Position numbers and translations under genes: made by a program
Source of the DNA: Chromatiales bacterium
GTDB lineage: Bacteria > Pseudomonadota > Gammaproteobacteria > Chromatiales > Chromatiaceae
NCBI GenBank assembly: GCA_024762485.1
Contig: JANTHH010000015.1
Location: forward strand, 1-22,384
DNA: 22,384 nucleotides
Direction: 5' to 3'
The notes under the pieces: generated by a model
The model's input: the letters and a program-made list of their open reading frames with translations, nothing else
Database searches by the model: none
What the model was told of the DNA's origin: nothing
Shown here: positions 20,380-22,384 of the stretch, in pieces
How positions within the stretch are numbered: the stretch's first letter is position 1
Layout: each line of letters starts with the position of its first letter

Positions 20380-21248
20380 AGTGCGATCATAGCCACCCCG
20401 GAGACCATCAGCGAGCCGGCCAGCAGGTGGCGGCCGAGGTGGCGCTCGCCGAACAGCAGTGCGCCATAGAGGATGCCGAACAGCAGGCTGGTGCGTTTCA
20501 CCGTGATCATGTAGGCGGCCTCGACCTGGGCAAGGGCCATGAAGTGGGTCACCACCATGATCGCCATTAGCCCCGCCACCAGCAGGCTGGCAGCCAGTTG
20601 CTGCTGCAGTATGCGGAAGGCCCGGGGGCGTACCAGCAGTACTAGCAGCAGGGTGAAGCCGCCCACCAGGCTGAAATAGAGTGCGCCGAAACCCTCGCTG
20701 CCCACCGCGTTCATCGCCGCCTTGCTGCCCGCGGCGGTGAGGCTGTAGATGAAGGCGGCGGCGAGCATCATGCGCGAGCCTGGGTTGCGCAGGATGGCTG
20801 CGAAGGGCGCAAGCAGGGTGCGCAGCCTTAACCGCTCCACGCCCTCGAAGTTGAGCAGCCAGGAGCCGGCGACCACCAGGGCGATGCCGAATAGCCCGCG
20901 CAGGCTGACCATCTCGCCGAGGATGAAATAGCCGGTGAGGATGATGAACACCGGCGTGAAAGCCATGTAGGGCAGGGTCAGCGACAGGGCATGGTCGCGG
21001 ATGGCGCGCATGTAGAGCAGCATGGCGATCACCTCCAGTGGCGCCAGCAGGGCCATCCAGCCCCAGAACACGGGCGTCAGCGTTGCCGGGTGCTGCCACA
21101 GCAGCCAGGGGGCGAGCAGGACGCCGGCCAGGCCGAGGCGCACCAGCATGGTGTCCCAGGCCGAGTGTGCACCGAGCCAGCGCTTGGCGGCGGCATCGGA
21201 ACTGGCCAGGGCGAAGGCGCACAGCAGGGTGAGGCTCAGCCACCCCAT
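20376..21248 (-). CDS. EamA/DMT-family membrane transporter
   Basis: This is a 290-residue inner-membrane protein with about ten hydrophobic helices in two similar halves, the EamA (drug/metabolite transporter) arrangement. The first half carries SSDAAAKRWLG and LLYMRAIRDHALSLTLPYMAFTPVFIILTGYFILGEMVS, and the second YSLTAAGSKAAMNAVGS and FMALAQVEAAYMITVKRTSLLFGILYGALLFGERHLGRH. The P-x(4-5)-F/GExx repeats (YFILGEMVS, GALLFGERHL) are typical. Substrate is unknown; family members export amino acids, metabolites or drugs. The start overlaps the 3' end of dusA by 13 bases and the stop overlaps the cupin start by 4, so it is the middle gene of a compact operon. Confidence 0.88.
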   Translation of the reverse strand: MGWLSLTLLCAFALASSDAAAKRWLGAHSAWDTMLVRLGLAGVLLAPWLLWQHPATLTPVFWGWMALLAPLEVIAMLLYMRAIRDHALSLTLPYMAFTPVFIILTGYFILGEMVSLRGLFGIALVVAGSWLLNFEGVERLRLRTLLAPFAAILRNPGSRMMLAAAFIYSLTAAGSKAAMNAVGSEGFGALYFSLVGGFTLLLVLLVRPRAFRILQQQLAASLLVAGLMAIMVVTHFMALAQVEAAYMITVKRTSLLFGILYGALLFGERHLGRHLLAGSLMVSGVAMIAL

Positions 21249-22264
21249 GCCACGGCCTCGTCCTCCGGCACCCGTGTCAGCGCCTGCTCGATCACCTCGG
21301 GGCCGGCACCGGGCAGGTGGGCGTTCTCGGAGAGGTGGCGCCGCCAGGCGCGGGCGCCGGGTCGACCACTGAACAGGCCGAGGATATGCCGGCTGATACG
21401 GTTCAGCGGTGTGCCGGCTGCGCGTTCCTGTTCGATGAAGGGCAGCAGTTGCCGCACCACCGCGTGGCGGCTCGCCGGTGCCCGGTCGTCACCGAAGATC
21501 TGCCGGTCCGCCCCGGCCAGCAGCCAGGGATTGTTGTAGACCTCGCGCCCGATCATCACCCCGTCCAGTTCCACGAGCTGCTCGCGCACCTGCGCCAGGG
21601 TCTTGAAGCCGCCGTTGATGACGAACTGCAGGTGGGGGAAGTCACGCTTCAGCTGATGCACCATCGGGTAGCGCAGGGGTGGTATGTCGCGGTTCTCCTT
21701 CGGGCTCAGCCCCTGCAGCCAGGCCTTGCGGGCATGCACGATGAAGGTCCCGCAGCCGGCCTCGGCGACGCTGGCGACGAAGCTGCATAGCGCGTCGTAG
21801 CTGTCGTGCTGGTCGATGCCGATACGGTGCTTGACGGTCACCGGCACGTCACTCGCCTCGTCCATGGCCGCCACGCACTCGGCCACCAGCGCCGGCTCGG
21901 CCATCAGGCAGGCGCCGAAGCGCCCGGACTGCACCCGGTCCGACGGACAGCCGACGTTGAGGTTGATCTCGTCGTAGCCGTGGTCGTTGCCCAGCCGGCT
22001 GCAGCGCGCGAGGGCCTCCGGCTCACTGCCGCCCAGCTGCAGGGCCAGCGGGTGCTCCGCCGGGTCGAAACCGAGGAAGCGGTCCCGGTCACCGTGGAGG
22101 ATGGCGCCGGTGGTCACCATCTCGGTGTACAGCAGGGTGTGACGGGAGATCAGGCGCAGGAAATAGCGGCAGTAGCGGTCGGTCCAGTCCAGCATGGGCG
22201 CGACCGACAGACGTCTGTCGATCATCGCGGGTGGACTCGCTGGCTGGGCAGTTTCAGGTGGCAC
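21236..22264 (-). CDS. dusA: tRNA-dihydrouridine(20/20a) synthase DusA
   Basis: This is a 342-residue FMN-dependent DusA, which reduces uridines 20 and 20a in the tRNA D-loop with NADPH. The N-terminal signature LSVAPMLDWTDRYCRYFLRLISRHTLLYTEMVTTGAI is DusA-specific. The catalytic cysteine is C106 in NLNVGCPSDRVQSGRFGACLM, and phosphate/FMN binding follows in PVTVKHRIGID, FIVHARKAWLQGLSPKENR and the glycine-rich INGGF and MIGREVYNNPW. A GTG at 22264 with an AGG 8 bases upstream is used here; MIDRRL at 22225 is a possible shorter start, but E. coli DusA also has an N-terminal extension. It heads the dusA-EamA-cupin operon. Confidence 0.95.
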   Translation of the reverse strand: MPPETAQPASPPAMIDRRLSVAPMLDWTDRYCRYFLRLISRHTLLYTEMVTTGAILHGDRDRFLGFDPAEHPLALQLGGSEPEALARCSRLGNDHGYDEINLNVGCPSDRVQSGRFGACLMAEPALVAECVAAMDEASDVPVTVKHRIGIDQHDSYDALCSFVASVAEAGCGTFIVHARKAWLQGLSPKENRDIPPLRYPMVHQLKRDFPHLQFVINGGFKTLAQVREQLVELDGVMIGREVYNNPWLLAGADRQIFGDDRAPASRHAVVRQLLPFIEQERAAGTPLNRISRHILGLFSGRPGARAWRRHLSENAHLPGAGPEVIEQALTRVPEDEAVAWGG

Positions 22265-22327
22265 ATGGTGCCTACTTTATCAGCTGCGGCTTTGCCCTGA
22301 ACGAGTCGCCTGACCTATCCTTCCCCT

Positions 22328-22384
22328 ATGAACGGGGCAGCAGGGCAGGCAGTTCGGGACGAGCGGCTGGACGCGTGCCTGCCG
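22328..22384 (+). CDS. Possible 5' end of a protein-coding gene, truncated by the window
   Basis: An ATG at 22328 opens a frame of 19 codons (MNGAAGQAVRDERLDACLP) to the window edge, divergent from dusA. There is no clear Shine-Dalgarno. TTGCCC (22292-22297) and TATCCT (22316-22321) with an 18-base spacer could be a promoter with a start at or near the ATG, which would make it leaderless. Identity cannot be judged from so few residues. Confidence 0.3.
   Translation, partial: MNGAAGQAVRDERLDACLP

Noticed and set aside
20380..21243. Long N-terminal extension of the cupin frame
   Set aside because: It is the shadow of the EamA gene in another frame; the cupin starts at 20379 in an ATGA overlap.

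Overview
The window is GC-rich chromosomal DNA of a gammaproteobacterium. The gene order thiO / fimT-pilV-pilW-pilX-pilY1-pilE / ispH / slpA matches the Pseudomonas aeruginosa PA4548-PA4558 neighbourhood, while the protein style suggests a Chromatiales-like lineage (inference; no marker gene fixes the order). No rRNA, tRNA, transposase, integrase or CRISPR array was found.

Layout. 1-883: the 3' end of a VC_2705-type sodium:solute symporter and its terminator. 906-1997 (-): a ThiO-like glycine/D-amino-acid oxidase, divergent from a tightly overlapping minor pilin operon at 2247-9942 (+). The operon encodes FimT/GspH, PilV, PilW, PilX, a 1550-residue PilY1 and PilE. PilY1 is the most unusual protein here: three tandem beta-rich modules lie inside its von Willebrand A domain, and four Asp-rich calcium-type loops lie in its C-terminal half. 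The operon meets ispH head-on with no base between the two stop codons.

9943-14989 (-) reads, in transcription order: promoter, adenosylcobalamin riboswitch, btuB (B12 receptor), PduO-type cobalamin adenosyltransferase, a ketopantoate-reductase-like protein coupled to it by a 4-base overlap, slpA/fkpB (FKBP isomerase), ispH. The first three genes form a B12 uptake and activation unit. The last two are the usual lspA-slpA-ispH housekeeping pair, here downstream of the riboswitch genes instead of lspA. A possible RBS-sequestering helix lies between riboswitch and btuB.

15090-17693 (+): a small unknown protein, a CnoX/YbbN-like thioredoxin that has lost both active-site cysteines, and rimO (ribosomal protein S12 methylthiotransferase). 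The space between rimO and the convergent glcG-like gene holds five copies of a palindromic interspersed repeat. Next come a secreted GlcG/HbpS-family protein, a two-helix DUF2892 membrane protein with its own promoter and terminator, and an intergenic stretch with a near-consensus FNR/ANR site placed exactly as in a class II promoter. That promoter would drive a 77-residue HMA-fold-like protein without the CxxC metal site. Two tandem terminators follow.

20017-22264 (-): dusA (tRNA-dihydrouridine synthase), an EamA/DMT transporter and a cupin protein in overlapping frames. A truncated reading frame may start at 22328 (+).
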